A stretch of DNA of 27,555 nucleotides. It comes from Oerskovia turbata. GTDB lineage: Bacteria; Actinomycetota; Actinomycetes; Actinomycetales; Cellulomonadaceae. Of the stretch, positions 15,155 to 22,522 are shown one piece after another. Position 1 is the stretch's first letter. Each line of letters opens with the position of its first letter. Under the pieces are notes generated by a model, which saw only the letters and a list, made by a program, of their open reading frames with translations, ran no database searches and was not told the DNA's origin. The translations under genes and the position numbers were made by a program. The stretch spans positions 1 through 27,555 of the forward strand of contig NZ_JOFV01000024.1 in NCBI RefSeq assembly GCF_000718325.1. Reading direction: 5' to 3'.

Positions 15155-16407
15155 GCCGAGGGGTGACCCGGCCGGCTGTGGTGCACCCCATCATCCTCGG
15201 GGGTGATGCGGGTGCCTACAGCCTGGCCCGCGCTTTTCACGAGGCGTACGGCGTGCACAGCACCGTCGTCTCGATCGTCTCGACCCGGAACATGCGGTAC
15301 TCGCAGATCCTGACCAACGTGATCGAGCCCCGGCTCGACGACCCGGAGGTCATGGTCGCCACGATCCGTCGGCTCGCCGCACAGGCCACGGCCCCGGTCA
15401 TGGTCGTCACGTGCACCGACTGGTACGTCCGCGCTCTCTCCGAGCAGCGGGCCAAGATCGAGGACGTCGCGGTCGTGCCGTACACGAGCGTGGACCTGCT
15501 GGACCGCGTCATGGACAAGCAGCGCTTCTCGGAGCTGTGCCACGAGCTGGGGGTCCCGCACCCCCGCACGGTCGTGCGCCGCGGGGGCGAGCATGTCGGC
15601 GAGCTCGGCCTGCGGTTCCCGATCGTGGCCAAGCCGGGCGACAACGTGGCCTACCACCACACGTCGTTCGCCGGGAAGCAGAAGGTGCACCACCTCACGG
15701 ACGTCTCGCAGCTCGAGTGGCTGCTGCGGGCGGCGGGCGAGGCGGGGTACCGCGAGCCGTTCATCATCCAGGAGTTCGTCCCGGGCAACGACTCGCAGAT
15801 GCAGATCATGACGACGTTCTCCGCGCAGGACGGCACGGTGCGCATGGCGCACGGCGGCCGCGTCCTCATCGAGGAGCACACCCCGGGGACGCTGGGCAAC
15901 CCGGCGGCCATCCTCACCGAGGTGCTCCCGCAGGTCGAGGCCGACGCGCGTCGGCTCGTCGAGCACCTGGGATGGACGGGCTTCGCGAACTTCGACATCA
16001 AGGTGGACCCGCGCGACGGTCGGGCGCACTTCTTCGAGCTCAACCCGCGCACGGGCCGATCGAACTACTACCTGACCGCGAGCGGCATCAACCCGGTCAC
16101 GTACTGGGTGGGGGAGCACCTGCAGCAGGGGCGCACCCCGGATCCCCGGCGCGTCCCGATCCTCTACCGGATCGTGCCCGGCCCGCTCCTGAAGAAGTAC
16201 CTGCCGAGCATGAGCGACCCCACGGTCGCGACCCGGCTCAAGAAGGTGCGGCGCGTGGCGCACCCGCTCAAGTACAGCCGGGACCGCGACCCGCGGCGCT
16301 CGCTGTGGGTCTTGCTGTCGGAGCTCAAGCAGTACAAGAAGTTCGCGCAGTTCTACCCGGTGTCGGCCGCCCAGGCGGCCGCGCACCGGCAGGGCGGCGG
16401 GGCGTGA
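15151..16407 (+). CDS. D-aspartate-ligase-like ATP-grasp enzyme (peptidoglycan cross-bridge)
   Basis: This 418-residue ATP-grasp protein closely resembles, from memory, the Enterococcus faecium D-aspartate ligase Asl. That enzyme makes D-aspartyl phosphate and attaches it through the beta-carboxylate to the side-chain amine of the stem-peptide lysine. Matching blocks are PIILGGDAGAYSLARAFHEA (13-32; Asl PILLGSDMNVYGMARSF), EFVPGNDSQMQIM (208-220; Asl DFIPGDDSRMRVL), TGFANFDIKVDPRDG (276-290) and FFELNPRTGRSNYYLT (294-309). ATP-grasp residues are visible: K161 in VAKPGDN, E208, and metal ligands E296 and N298. The GTG start overlaps the gnd stop (GTGA), and its own stop overlaps the racemase GTG in the same way. 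D-Glu is an alternative substrate, since related actinobacteria carry D-Glu in their bridges. Confidence 0.85.
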   Translation: MSRGVTRPAVVHPIILGGDAGAYSLARAFHEAYGVHSTVVSIVSTRNMRYSQILTNVIEPRLDDPEVMVATIRRLAAQATAPVMVVTCTDWYVRALSEQRAKIEDVAVVPYTSVDLLDRVMDKQRFSELCHELGVPHPRTVVRRGGEHVGELGLRFPIVAKPGDNVAYHHTSFAGKQKVHHLTDVSQLEWLLRAAGEAGYREPFIIQEFVPGNDSQMQIMTTFSAQDGTVRMAHGGRVLIEEHTPGTLGNPAAILTEVLPQVEADARRLVEHLGWTGFANFDIKVDPRDGRAHFFELNPRTGRSNYYLTASGINPVTYWVGEHLQQGRTPDPRRVPILYRIVPGPLLKKYLPSMSDPTVATRLKKVRRVAHPLKYSRDRDPRRSLWVLLSELKQYKKFAQFYPVSAAQAAAHRQGGGA

Positions 16408-17195
16408 CGCAGCCCGGCGAGCCGTCGATGCTCGCGGGGCAGGCGCCGTCGGGCCCGACGGTGCCTGCCCCCACCCCGGTGACCCCGGCCCCGGTCGGGG
16501 TCGTCGGGGGTGTGGGGCCGCTCGCGACCGCGTACTTCCTGCAGCTCGTCGTCCAGCTCACGCAGGCCGAACGGGACCAGGACCACCTGGACATGGTCGT
16601 GCTCAACCACGCGACCATCCCGGACCGTACGGCGTTCATCCTGGGCCGCTCGGCCGAGGACCCCGCGCCGGTCCTGGCGAACGACGCGCGCCGGCTCGAA
16701 CGGTTCGGGGTGTCGTTCCTCGTGATGCCGTGCAACACCGCGCACTACTTCACCCAGCAGGTCATCGACTCGACGAGCGTGCCGCTCCTGTCGATCATCG
16801 ACGTGACGGTCGCGGCGGTGCGCGAGCGGCAGCCGGACCTCACCCAGGTGGGGCTCCTCGCGACCGAGGGGACCGCGACGTCCGGCGTCTACCAGGACGC
16901 GTTCGCGGCCGTGGGCATCGAGACGCTGCTCCCGGACGCCGCGGACCAGGCGGTCGTCAACACGATCATCTACGACCAGGTCAAGGCCGGGCAGCCGGTC
17001 GACATCGACGCGCTGCACGGGGTCGCGCAGCGGCTCCAGGCGCGGGGGGCCGGCGAGATCGTGCTCGGCTGCACCGAGCTCTCGGTCGTCGCAGCGGACC
17101 ACGCGCTGCTCGACGACCCGGTGTTCGTCGACTCGATGGACCAGCTCGCGCGGGCCACGATCCGCCGCGCGGGTCACCGCGTGCGCGAGGGCTGA
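16404..17195 (+). CDS. Aspartate/glutamate racemase family protein
   Basis: This 263-residue cofactor-independent racemase is probably the supplier of D-aspartate (or D-glutamate). Both catalytic cysteines are present: C110 in VMPCNTAHYF and C223 in LGCTELS. The N-terminal VGVVGGVGPLATAYF (31-45) is the family's phosphate/carboxylate-binding loop. The GPLAT and PCNTAH forms are closer to aspartate racemases than to MurI. A 30-residue Pro/Thr-rich extension precedes the domain; an internal ATG at 16428 is a possible alternative start. GTG 16404 is preferred because it overlaps the ligase stop (GTGA), the same coupling used one gene earlier. The gene ends the gnd operon and a strong hairpin follows. 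Position next to a D-Asp-ligase homologue supports D-Asp formation for the cell wall. Confidence 0.88.
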   Translation: MTQPGEPSMLAGQAPSGPTVPAPTPVTPAPVGVVGGVGPLATAYFLQLVVQLTQAERDQDHLDMVVLNHATIPDRTAFILGRSAEDPAPVLANDARRLERFGVSFLVMPCNTAHYFTQQVIDSTSVPLLSIIDVTVAAVRERQPDLTQVGLLATEGTATSGVYQDAFAAVGIETLLPDAADQAVVNTIIYDQVKAGQPVDIDALHGVAQRLQARGAGEIVLGCTELSVVAADHALLDDPVFVDSMDQLARATIRRAGHRVREG

Positions 17196-17248
17196 GGCTC
17201 ACGCTCGACCGTGCGCTCGCCGGTGAGCACCGGCGCGGGGGCGGCATG

Positions 17249-17284
17249 ACGAGAGGGTGGGACGCGTGCGTCCCACCCTCTCGT
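17249..17284. terminator. Bidirectional hairpin terminator between convergent genes
   Basis: A 16-bp perfect stem (arms beginning ACGAGAGGGTGGG) carries a CGTG tetraloop. It separates the gnd-ligase-racemase operon from the convergent gene ending at 17309. A smaller hairpin with CGCCGGTG/CACCGGCG arms (17218-17235) lies just before it. Confidence 0.8.
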
Positions 17285-17308
17285 GCGTCGTGGCCCGGAG
17301 GCCGGTCC

Positions 17309-17794
17309 TCAGCCCAGCTCGCTCGTGCCCGAGTACAGGTGCAGCACGGGCACGTGCAGCTCCTCGCGTGCCCGCGAGGCCCAGTCCTGGTGGAACGTGT
17401 CCTCGACCGCGTGCGGGTAGGTGACGATCGCGATCTCGCGGACGTCGCCGGCCGCGACGGCGGCGCGCAGCGCGGGCAGCGGGTCGTCCTCGGTCACGGC
17501 ACCCTCGGCCTCGCGGCCCGCGGCACGCAGCTCGGCGACGCTCGCGTCGAGGCGCTCCTGCGCCGTGGCCGTGGCCTGCGCGTGCGAGGGCTCCTTGCCG
17601 AGCACCTCGTCCCACGCCTCCTTGAGCTCTCCCACGCTGAGGTGGTCGATGATCGCGGAGACGACGTTGCGCTCGGTGTCGGCGGGCACGAGGACCCGGT
17701 AGGCGAGGGTCTCGTCGGGGTGGAGGGACAGGATGTGCTCCACGTCCACGGCGGCGAGGGTGTCTTCGGTCAGGACGAGGATGGTGTCGGTCAC
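17309..17794 (-). CDS. Small unknown protein, possible alpha/beta stress-type fold
   Basis: This 161-residue acidic, soluble protein was not assigned to a family with confidence. It begins with a strand (TDTILVLTEDTL) and a second strand (YRVLVPAD). A long helical region (residues 60-95, Ala/Glu-rich, with SHAQATATAQERLDASVAEL) follows. It ends with the strand EIAIVTYPHAVEDTFHQDWASRAREELHVPVLHLY. This strand-helix order and the closing HVPVLHLY resemble universal-stress-protein-like domains, but the ATP-binding G-x2-G-x9-G(S/T) motif is absent. The start is GTG, placed by a TAGTCT box six bases upstream in the 22-base gap after the RibD-like gene. Confidence 0.7.
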   Translation of the reverse strand: MTDTILVLTEDTLAAVDVEHILSLHPDETLAYRVLVPADTERNVVSAIIDHLSVGELKEAWDEVLGKEPSHAQATATAQERLDASVAELRAAGREAEGAVTEDDPLPALRAAVAAGDVREIAIVTYPHAVEDTFHQDWASRAREELHVPVLHLYSGTSELG

Positions 17795-17800
17795 GGGACC

Positions 17801-17806
17801 AGACTA
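17801..17806 (-). promoter_or_regulatory. -10 box for gene 17309-17794
   Basis: TAGTCT on the minus strand lies six bases before GTG 17794. It sits in the 22-base gap after the RibD-like gene, so the small gene can be transcribed alone. Confidence 0.5.
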
Positions 17807-17816
17807 GCGACCGTCG

Positions 17817-18752
17817 TCACCGCAGCGCCCATCGGGCGACCAGCGTGCCGTCGGCGTGCAGGAGGTGGGCGAGACGCGGGTGCACGACCGGGCCGCTAGC
17901 CGCGGGCCCGTCCGGGGTGCCGGTCTCACGCTCGGCGCGGGCCCCGGCGGGCAGGGCCGGCAGCCCGCCCACGATGCGTCCCGGTCCGGGGCCCACGAGC
18001 ACGGGCGTCGTCGTGACGCACAGCTCGTCGAGCAGGTCGCGGGCCAGGAGGTCGGCGAGCAGGTGGGGGCCGCCCTCGCACAGCACCCGCGCGAGGCCGC
18101 GGTCGGCCAGGGCTGCGAGCCCGGCGCGCAGGTCGGGTCCGGGCGTGGGCGAGGGAAGGTCGCGCGCGGTGAGCGGCGCACCCGGGGGAGCGGCGTCGTC
18201 GGGCCCGACGACGAGGATCCGGTCCGCCGGCACGCTCGCCCGCGCGACGCTGGCCCCGTGCTCGCCCGTGACGACGAACGGCGGGCGGTCGCCCCCGGCG
18301 AGCGAGGCAGGCAGGTGCCCGCTGCGCGTGACGACCGCGAGCTCGAGCGGTCCGCGCCCCGCCCGCAGGTGCTCGAGGCCGCGCGGGACGTCGAGCGCGG
18401 TGTAGCCCTCGGCCCGGGCCGTGCCCGCCCCGACGAGCACGACGTCCGCCAGGGCCCGCAGCACGCGGAAGACGCGCCAGTCGGCCGCGTCGTTGATGGT
18501 GCCCGAGCGGTGGTCGGGCCCCCACGCCCCGCCGTCGACGCTCGCGACCATGTTCGCGCGCACGTGCGGCCCGGGCGGCGAGGCGTAGAACGCGGCCAGC
18601 GCCTCCTCGTCGGGCGCAGGCTCCAGGCGGGTGCCCGCGAGGTGACCCGAGCCTCCCGGGCCGAGCAGGACGTCCAGGGTGGGCAGGGACGGCGCGCGCG
18701 GGCCGGTGCTCGCGGGCGGCAGGGGCGGGGTGACGTCCGACACAGCACTCAT
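17817..18752 (-). CDS. RibD C-terminal-like pyrimidine reductase family protein
   Basis: This 311-residue stand-alone protein has the dihydrofolate-reductase-like RibD_C fold. True RibD reductase converts 5-amino-6-ribosylamino-uracil phosphate with NADPH in riboflavin synthesis, and no rib genes are adjacent. Landmarks are RANMVASVDGGAWGPDHRSGTIND (65-88), the cofactor loop VVLVGAGTARAEGY (104-117) and VLCEGGPHLLADLL (223-236), the conserved EGGxxL motif. The deaminase half of RibD is missing. In actinobacteria such single-domain homologues are common, and their substrate is usually unknown. A TAGCCT box six bases before the ATG implies a leaderless mRNA. The gene is divergent from zapE across a 33-base gap. 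Confidence 0.85.
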   Translation of the reverse strand: MSAVSDVTPPLPPASTGPRAPSLPTLDVLLGPGGSGHLAGTRLEPAPDEEALAAFYASPPGPHVRANMVASVDGGAWGPDHRSGTINDAADWRVFRVLRALADVVLVGAGTARAEGYTALDVPRGLEHLRAGRGPLELAVVTRSGHLPASLAGGDRPPFVVTGEHGASVARASVPADRILVVGPDDAAPPGAPLTARDLPSPTPGPDLRAGLAALADRGLARVLCEGGPHLLADLLARDLLDELCVTTTPVLVGPGPGRIVGGLPALPAGARAERETGTPDGPAASGPVVHPRLAHLLHADGTLVARWALR

Positions 18753-18758
18753 CCCGCC

Positions 18759-18764
18759 AGGCTA
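18759..18764 (-). promoter_or_regulatory. -10 box for the RibD-like gene
   Basis: TAGCCT on the minus strand lies six bases before ATG 18752. It lies only seven bases from the plus-strand box for zapE, so the two promoters are back to back. Confidence 0.55.
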
Positions 18765-18771
18765 GTGCGCG

Positions 18772-18777
18772 TAGGCT
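18772..18777 (+). promoter_or_regulatory. -10 box for zapE
   Basis: TAGGCT lies eight bases before GTG 18786. No Shine-Dalgarno sequence precedes the start, so the transcript is probably leaderless or nearly so. The box lies within the 33-base divergent gap. Confidence 0.5.
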
Positions 18778-18785
18778 GGATCCTC

Positions 18786-19922
18786 GTGACTGCCGCACCT
18801 CCCGACCTCGCCGGGAACCCGTCCGACCCGTCGACCCCGCCGCGTGCGCGCGCCCTGGCCGACATCCGGCCCGTCGTGCCGCCCACGCGCCTGCTCGCAG
18901 ACCTCGTGCCGCCCCGCCACTTCGCGGACGCCCGCTTCTCGACGTACCGCGCGAACCCCGCCTACCCGAGCCAGGGGACGACCGTCGCGCGTCTCGTCGA
19001 GGTCGGTGCGCAGCTCGCGCCCGGAAAGGTGCGGCGCGGCCTGTTCGCGAAGCGCAAGGCGGCCCCCGCGATCTACATGGACGGCGGGTTCGGTGTCGGC
19101 AAGACGCACCTGCTGACCTCCCTGGCCCACGCGGTGGGCCCCGACGCGGCGTACGGGACGTTCGTCGAGTACACCAACCTGGTGGGCGCTCTCGGCTTCC
19201 AGGCCACGGTCGACGCGCTCGCGACCAAGCGCCTGGTCTGCATCGACGAGTTCGAGCTCGACGACCCGGGCGACACCGTCCTCATGTCCCGGCTCCTGCG
19301 CGAGCTCGCCGACCGCGACGTCGCGCTCGCCGCGACGTCCAACACGCTGCCGGGCTCTCTGGGCGAGGGGCGCTTCGCGGCAGAGGACTTCCTGCGGGAG
19401 ATCCAGGCCATGGCCGCACGCTTCGAGGTCATGCGCGTCGACGGCGAGGACTACCGCCACCGCGCGGTCGTGACCGAGACGCAGCCGCTGCCCGCCGACG
19501 TCGTCGCGCGCGTCGCCGCGTCGCACCCTGGGGCCACGCTCGACTCGCTCGACGAGGTCCTCGACCACCTGCGCGGCGTCCACCCCAGCAAGTACGGCGC
19601 GATGCTCGACGACGTCACGCTCGTCGCGCTCACGGGGGTGCACCCGGTCACGGAGCAGTCGGCCGCGCTGCGGCTCGTCGTCCTGGTCGACCGCCTGTAC
19701 GACCGGGACGTCCCGGTGCTGCTCGCGGACGACGTCGCGGCCGACAGCGCGGCTCACGGCGGTCCTGGCACCGACGGCGTGAGGCGCGGGGCCGCGGTCT
19801 CCTCGCTGTTCACCGAGGAGATGCTGCGCGGGGGCTACCGCAAGAAGTACTTCCGGGCGCTGTCCCGCCTGGGCTCGCTCGCCGAGGACGGCCGCGCGCT
19901 CACGCGGACTCCAACCGCCTGA
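18786..19922 (+). CDS. zapE: ZapE/AFG1-type cell-division ATPase
   Basis: This 378-residue AFG1-like P-loop ATPase belongs to the family that includes E. coli ZapE, a Z-ring-associated division protein. Walker A is GGFGVGKTH (100-108) and Walker B is LVCIDEFEL with D154-E155. The sensor-like segment ALAATSNTLPGSLGEGRF and the RFEVMRVDGEDYRHR block follow, and the C-terminus holds SSLFTEEMLRGGYRKKYFRALSRL, all typical of the family. Some actinobacterial members differ from ZapE in the N-terminal region, so the division role is by homology only. The start is GTG 18786; the frame continues upstream, but that part overlaps the RibD-like gene. The 3' end overlaps the convergent ppk2 gene by 23 bases. 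Confidence 0.9.
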   Translation: MTAAPPDLAGNPSDPSTPPRARALADIRPVVPPTRLLADLVPPRHFADARFSTYRANPAYPSQGTTVARLVEVGAQLAPGKVRRGLFAKRKAAPAIYMDGGFGVGKTHLLTSLAHAVGPDAAYGTFVEYTNLVGALGFQATVDALATKRLVCIDEFELDDPGDTVLMSRLLRELADRDVALAATSNTLPGSLGEGRFAAEDFLREIQAMAARFEVMRVDGEDYRHRAVVTETQPLPADVVARVAASHPGATLDSLDEVLDHLRGVHPSKYGAMLDDVTLVALTGVHPVTEQSAALRLVVLVDRLYDRDVPVLLADDVAADSAAHGGPGTDGVRRGAAVSSLFTEEMLRGGYRKKYFRALSRLGSLAEDGRALTRTPTA

Positions 19923-20850
19923 GCTCGGTCGCCACGTCGAAGTCGGCGGGCGGCCACCCCAGGTCCAGGCGGCGCAGTGCGTCGAGCACGAGCTCGGAGA
20001 CCGCGACGCGCGCGAACCACTTGGAGTCCGCCGGGATCACGTACCAGGGCGCGACCTCGGTGCTCGTGCGCTCGATCGCGGCCTGGTAGGCCTCCTGGTA
20101 CGCGGGCCACCTCCGGCGCGCGTCGATGTCCCCCGGGTCGTACTTCCAGTGCTTCTCGGGGCGCTCCAGCCGCTCGCGCAGGCGCGCCTTCTGCTCGTCG
20201 AGCGACACGAACAGCGCGACCTTCACGACGGTCGTGCCGGCCGCGACGAGCTCGGCCTCGAACGCGTTGATCTGGTCGTAGCGCGCTTCCCAGACATCGG
20301 GCGGGACGAGCTCGTCGACGCGGGCCACGAGCACGTCCTCGTAGTGCGAACGGTCGAAGACGCCGAGGTAGCCGGGGTCCGGCAGTGCGCGGCGGATGCG
20401 CCACAGGAAGTCGTGCTCGCGCTCCTCGGCCGTGGGTACCCCGAACGAGGTGTGCTGGACTCCCTGCGGGTCCACCAGGCCGATCACGTGCCGCACGATG
20501 CCGCCCTTGCCCGCGGTGTCCATGCCCTGCAGGACTAGCAGGACCGAACGGCCCCCGCCGCTGCGTCCCTCGGCGAAGAGCCGCTCCTGCAGCTCGGAGA
20601 GCTCGTCGGCGTGCGCGTCGAGCAGCCTCTCGGCCTGCTTGCGGCCCTGCGACCACCCCGGCGTGGCGGCGCGGTCGAACGTCGCGAGGTCGAGGCCGCG
20701 CGGGGCGCGCAGCGCCTCGACGGGTGGCACGTCCCAGTCGAGCGACCGTTCGTCGCCGGTCCTGCTGCGCGCGCGGCGTGCCGCCGGGTCGACGAGGACC
20801 TCGGCGGGCGGTCGGGCCGGGACGGTCGAGCCGGACGAGTGCTTTCCCAT
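19900..20850 (-). CDS. ppk2: Polyphosphate kinase 2 family protein
   Basis: This 316-residue PPK2-type polyphosphate:nucleotide phosphotransferase transfers phosphate between polyphosphate and nucleoside mono- or diphosphates. Walker A is QGMDTAGKGG (108-117), followed by HTSFGVPTAEEREHDFLWR (133-151). The second conserved block is GVFDRSHYEDVLVARV with D166 (Walker B-type). The lid region has ARLRERLERPEKHWKYDPGD, and WYVIPADSKWFAR follows near the C-terminus. The domain is single, as in classes I and III; the exact nucleotide preference cannot be read. A TAGTCT box six bases before the ATG suggests a leaderless promoter directly after the TreZ-like stop, so it may be transcribed apart from glgX. 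The 3' end overlaps zapE antisense. Confidence 0.92.
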   Translation of the reverse strand: MGKHSSGSTVPARPPAEVLVDPAARRARSRTGDERSLDWDVPPVEALRAPRGLDLATFDRAATPGWSQGRKQAERLLDAHADELSELQERLFAEGRSGGGRSVLLVLQGMDTAGKGGIVRHVIGLVDPQGVQHTSFGVPTAEEREHDFLWRIRRALPDPGYLGVFDRSHYEDVLVARVDELVPPDVWEARYDQINAFEAELVAAGTTVVKVALFVSLDEQKARLRERLERPEKHWKYDPGDIDARRRWPAYQEAYQAAIERTSTEVAPWYVIPADSKWFARVAVSELVLDALRRLDLGWPPADFDVATELRRLESA

Positions 20851-20856
20851 GCGGCG

Positions 20857-20862
20857 AGACTA
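20857..20862 (-). promoter_or_regulatory. -10 box for ppk2
   Basis: TAGTCT on the minus strand lies six bases before ATG 20850, immediately after the stop codon of the TreZ-like gene. No Shine-Dalgarno sequence is present. Confidence 0.55.
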
Positions 20863-20863
20863 G

Positions 20864-22522
20864 TCAGCCAGAGGTCAGTACGACAGCGGAACGGGCCCCG
20901 ACGCGCACGGAGGACCCGCTCGGGAGACCACCTGCGGTGTGCCCCTCGGGGGGCGGCCACTGCGCGGCCACGTGCCACGCGCGGCGCGAGGCGGGCAGGA
21001 GCGTGGTGCGTGGCTGTGACCCGATGTTGACCGCCGTGACCAGCTTTCCTCGCTGCACCAGGACGACCCCGCTCGGGCCACGGTGCACCAGGCGGGGCGT
21101 GTCGTCGGGGACCGTGCGGCGCAGCGCCAGGAGCGTGCTCCACCACGAGTGCAGCCGATCGGAGACCGGGAGCACCAGACGTGGGACGAACGCCGAGGCG
21201 AGGACGAGGGCCGCGGCGAGCGCGCGGGCGTCGTCCACGTCCTCGGCGCCGCCGGTCGTGCCCTCGGCGCCCTCGGGTCTCCCGGCCGTGCAGGCCGCCG
21301 GGGCCAGGCCGATCATGATGCGGTCGGCGTCGGGGACCGTCAGGAGCCGGCTCAGGGTACCGAACCACGCCGGGTCGCTCGCGTGCGAGCCTCTCAGCAG
21401 CTCGTGGAGTGCGTCCTCGACCTCGTGGACCCACACCTGGCTCAGGCCGCGTCCGCCCTGCTCGGCGGGGACGAGGAGACGCGGGTCCTGCGTGTCGCAC
21501 TCGCCGACGAGGCGGACCGGGCGCTGATGGGTCGTCGTCGCGGCGTCGGCGGTGCGTGCGACCTCGACGAGAACGTGGACCGGGGAGGCGTCCGCCAGGT
21601 CCTGGACGCGGGCGATGCGCAGGGCGTCGACATGGAAGTCGTCGAACCACCGCCTGGCGCTCGAGGTGATCCAGTCGTGGACCTCGCGGCTGCCCGCGCG
21701 GTCGAGGTTGATCCTGCGGCCGCTCGGTCGATCGGTGGGTGGCGGGGTCTCGTCGGGGACCGGAGGGGGCGGGGAGCCGGTGAGGTGGGCGGTCAGCGTC
21801 GGACGCAGCCGCGTGCGCTGGGGCGAGAGGTAGGGCGCGAACGACTGCAGGAAGGTCGCGCCGGGGGCGGCGCGGTGGTAGGCCACGCCCAGCGAGACCC
21901 CCAGCCCGCGGGCGTGCGCGGCGTCGACGAGACGCTGCAGGGCCCGCGGCCCGCCGAACTCCTCGCACACGGTGTACAGGTGCGGGCACACGACTCCCGC
22001 GACCGACCCGATCGTGTGGAGCTCGACGACCGCGACCCCCAGGTCGACGAGCTCGTCGAACCGGGCGGCGGCGGCGTCCAGGGTGCCCTCCGGGGTGAAC
22101 GTCGCGACGTCGATCTCGAGGACCGCGCCCTGGGGCGAGGGGCCCGCCCAGTCGCCGTCGGTCCAGGCGAACCCGGGGTCGAACGAACGGCTCCAGCCCA
22201 GGAGGCCGTGCGGCTGGCGAGGGCTGCGGGGGTCGGGCAGGGGGCGCCCGCCGTCGACCGAGAACGCGTAGTCGGTGCCGGGGGCCAGGTCGTCGTCGGC
22301 GCTCCACCAGCCCGGGAGGTCCATCCCGACCAGGCGCAGGGGGCGGCGCTCGGCCCGCGTCCCGGTCGGGACGTGGTCGTCGGGCGTGACGCCGGCCTCG
22401 CGGGGGAGGACCACCTCGAGCGTGCGGGCCTGCGGCGCCCAGACGACCGGGCGGGGGCCGGGGACCGTGAGCGTGGGAGCGGGGTCGGGCGGTTTGGTGA
22501 TGTTGCGGTAGCGCGACGTCAT
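20864..22522 (-). CDS. TreZ-like GH13 protein lacking catalytic residues (probable pseudoenzyme)
   Basis: This 552-residue protein is related to maltooligosyltrehalose trehalohydrolase (TreZ), which releases trehalose from glycosyl-trehalose. An N-terminal E-set-like start ([17 protein letters not shown]), the TreZ-specific [12 protein letters not shown] (140-151) and [15 protein letters not shown]...FHVDALRI (271-303) fix the ancestry. So does [16 protein letters not shown], with E341 at the acid/base position. The nucleophile aspartate of the RLDAVH block is replaced: the sequence reads LRIARVQ, giving A304. The region I motif DVVYNH has become GVAYHR, and the NHDQxGN transition-state aspartate block near the C-terminus is not found. 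The (beta/alpha)8 architecture appears kept while catalysis is lost, so a binding or regulatory role is likely. The start overlaps the glgX stop (ATGA). A proline-rich loop lies at 249-264. Confidence 0.85.
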   Translation of the reverse strand: MTSRYRNITKPPDPAPTLTVPGPRPVVWAPQARTLEVVLPREAGVTPDDHVPTGTRAERRPLRLVGMDLPGWWSADDDLAPGTDYAFSVDGGRPLPDPRSPRQPHGLLGWSRSFDPGFAWTDGDWAGPSPQGAVLEIDVATFTPEGTLDAAAARFDELVDLGVAVVELHTIGSVAGVVCPHLYTVCEEFGGPRALQRLVDAAHARGLGVSLGVAYHRAAPGATFLQSFAPYLSPQRTRLRPTLTAHLTGSPPPPVPDETPPPTDRPSGRRINLDRAGSREVHDWITSSARRWFDDFHVDALRIARVQDLADASPVHVLVEVARTADAATTTHQRPVRLVGECDTQDPRLLVPAEQGGRGLSQVWVHEVEDALHELLRGSHASDPAWFGTLSRLLTVPDADRIMIGLAPAACTAGRPEGAEGTTGGAEDVDDARALAAALVLASAFVPRLVLPVSDRLHSWWSTLLALRRTVPDDTPRLVHRGPSGVVLVQRGKLVTAVNIGSQPRTTLLPASRRAWHVAAQWPPPEGHTAGGLPSGSSVRVGARSAVVLTSG

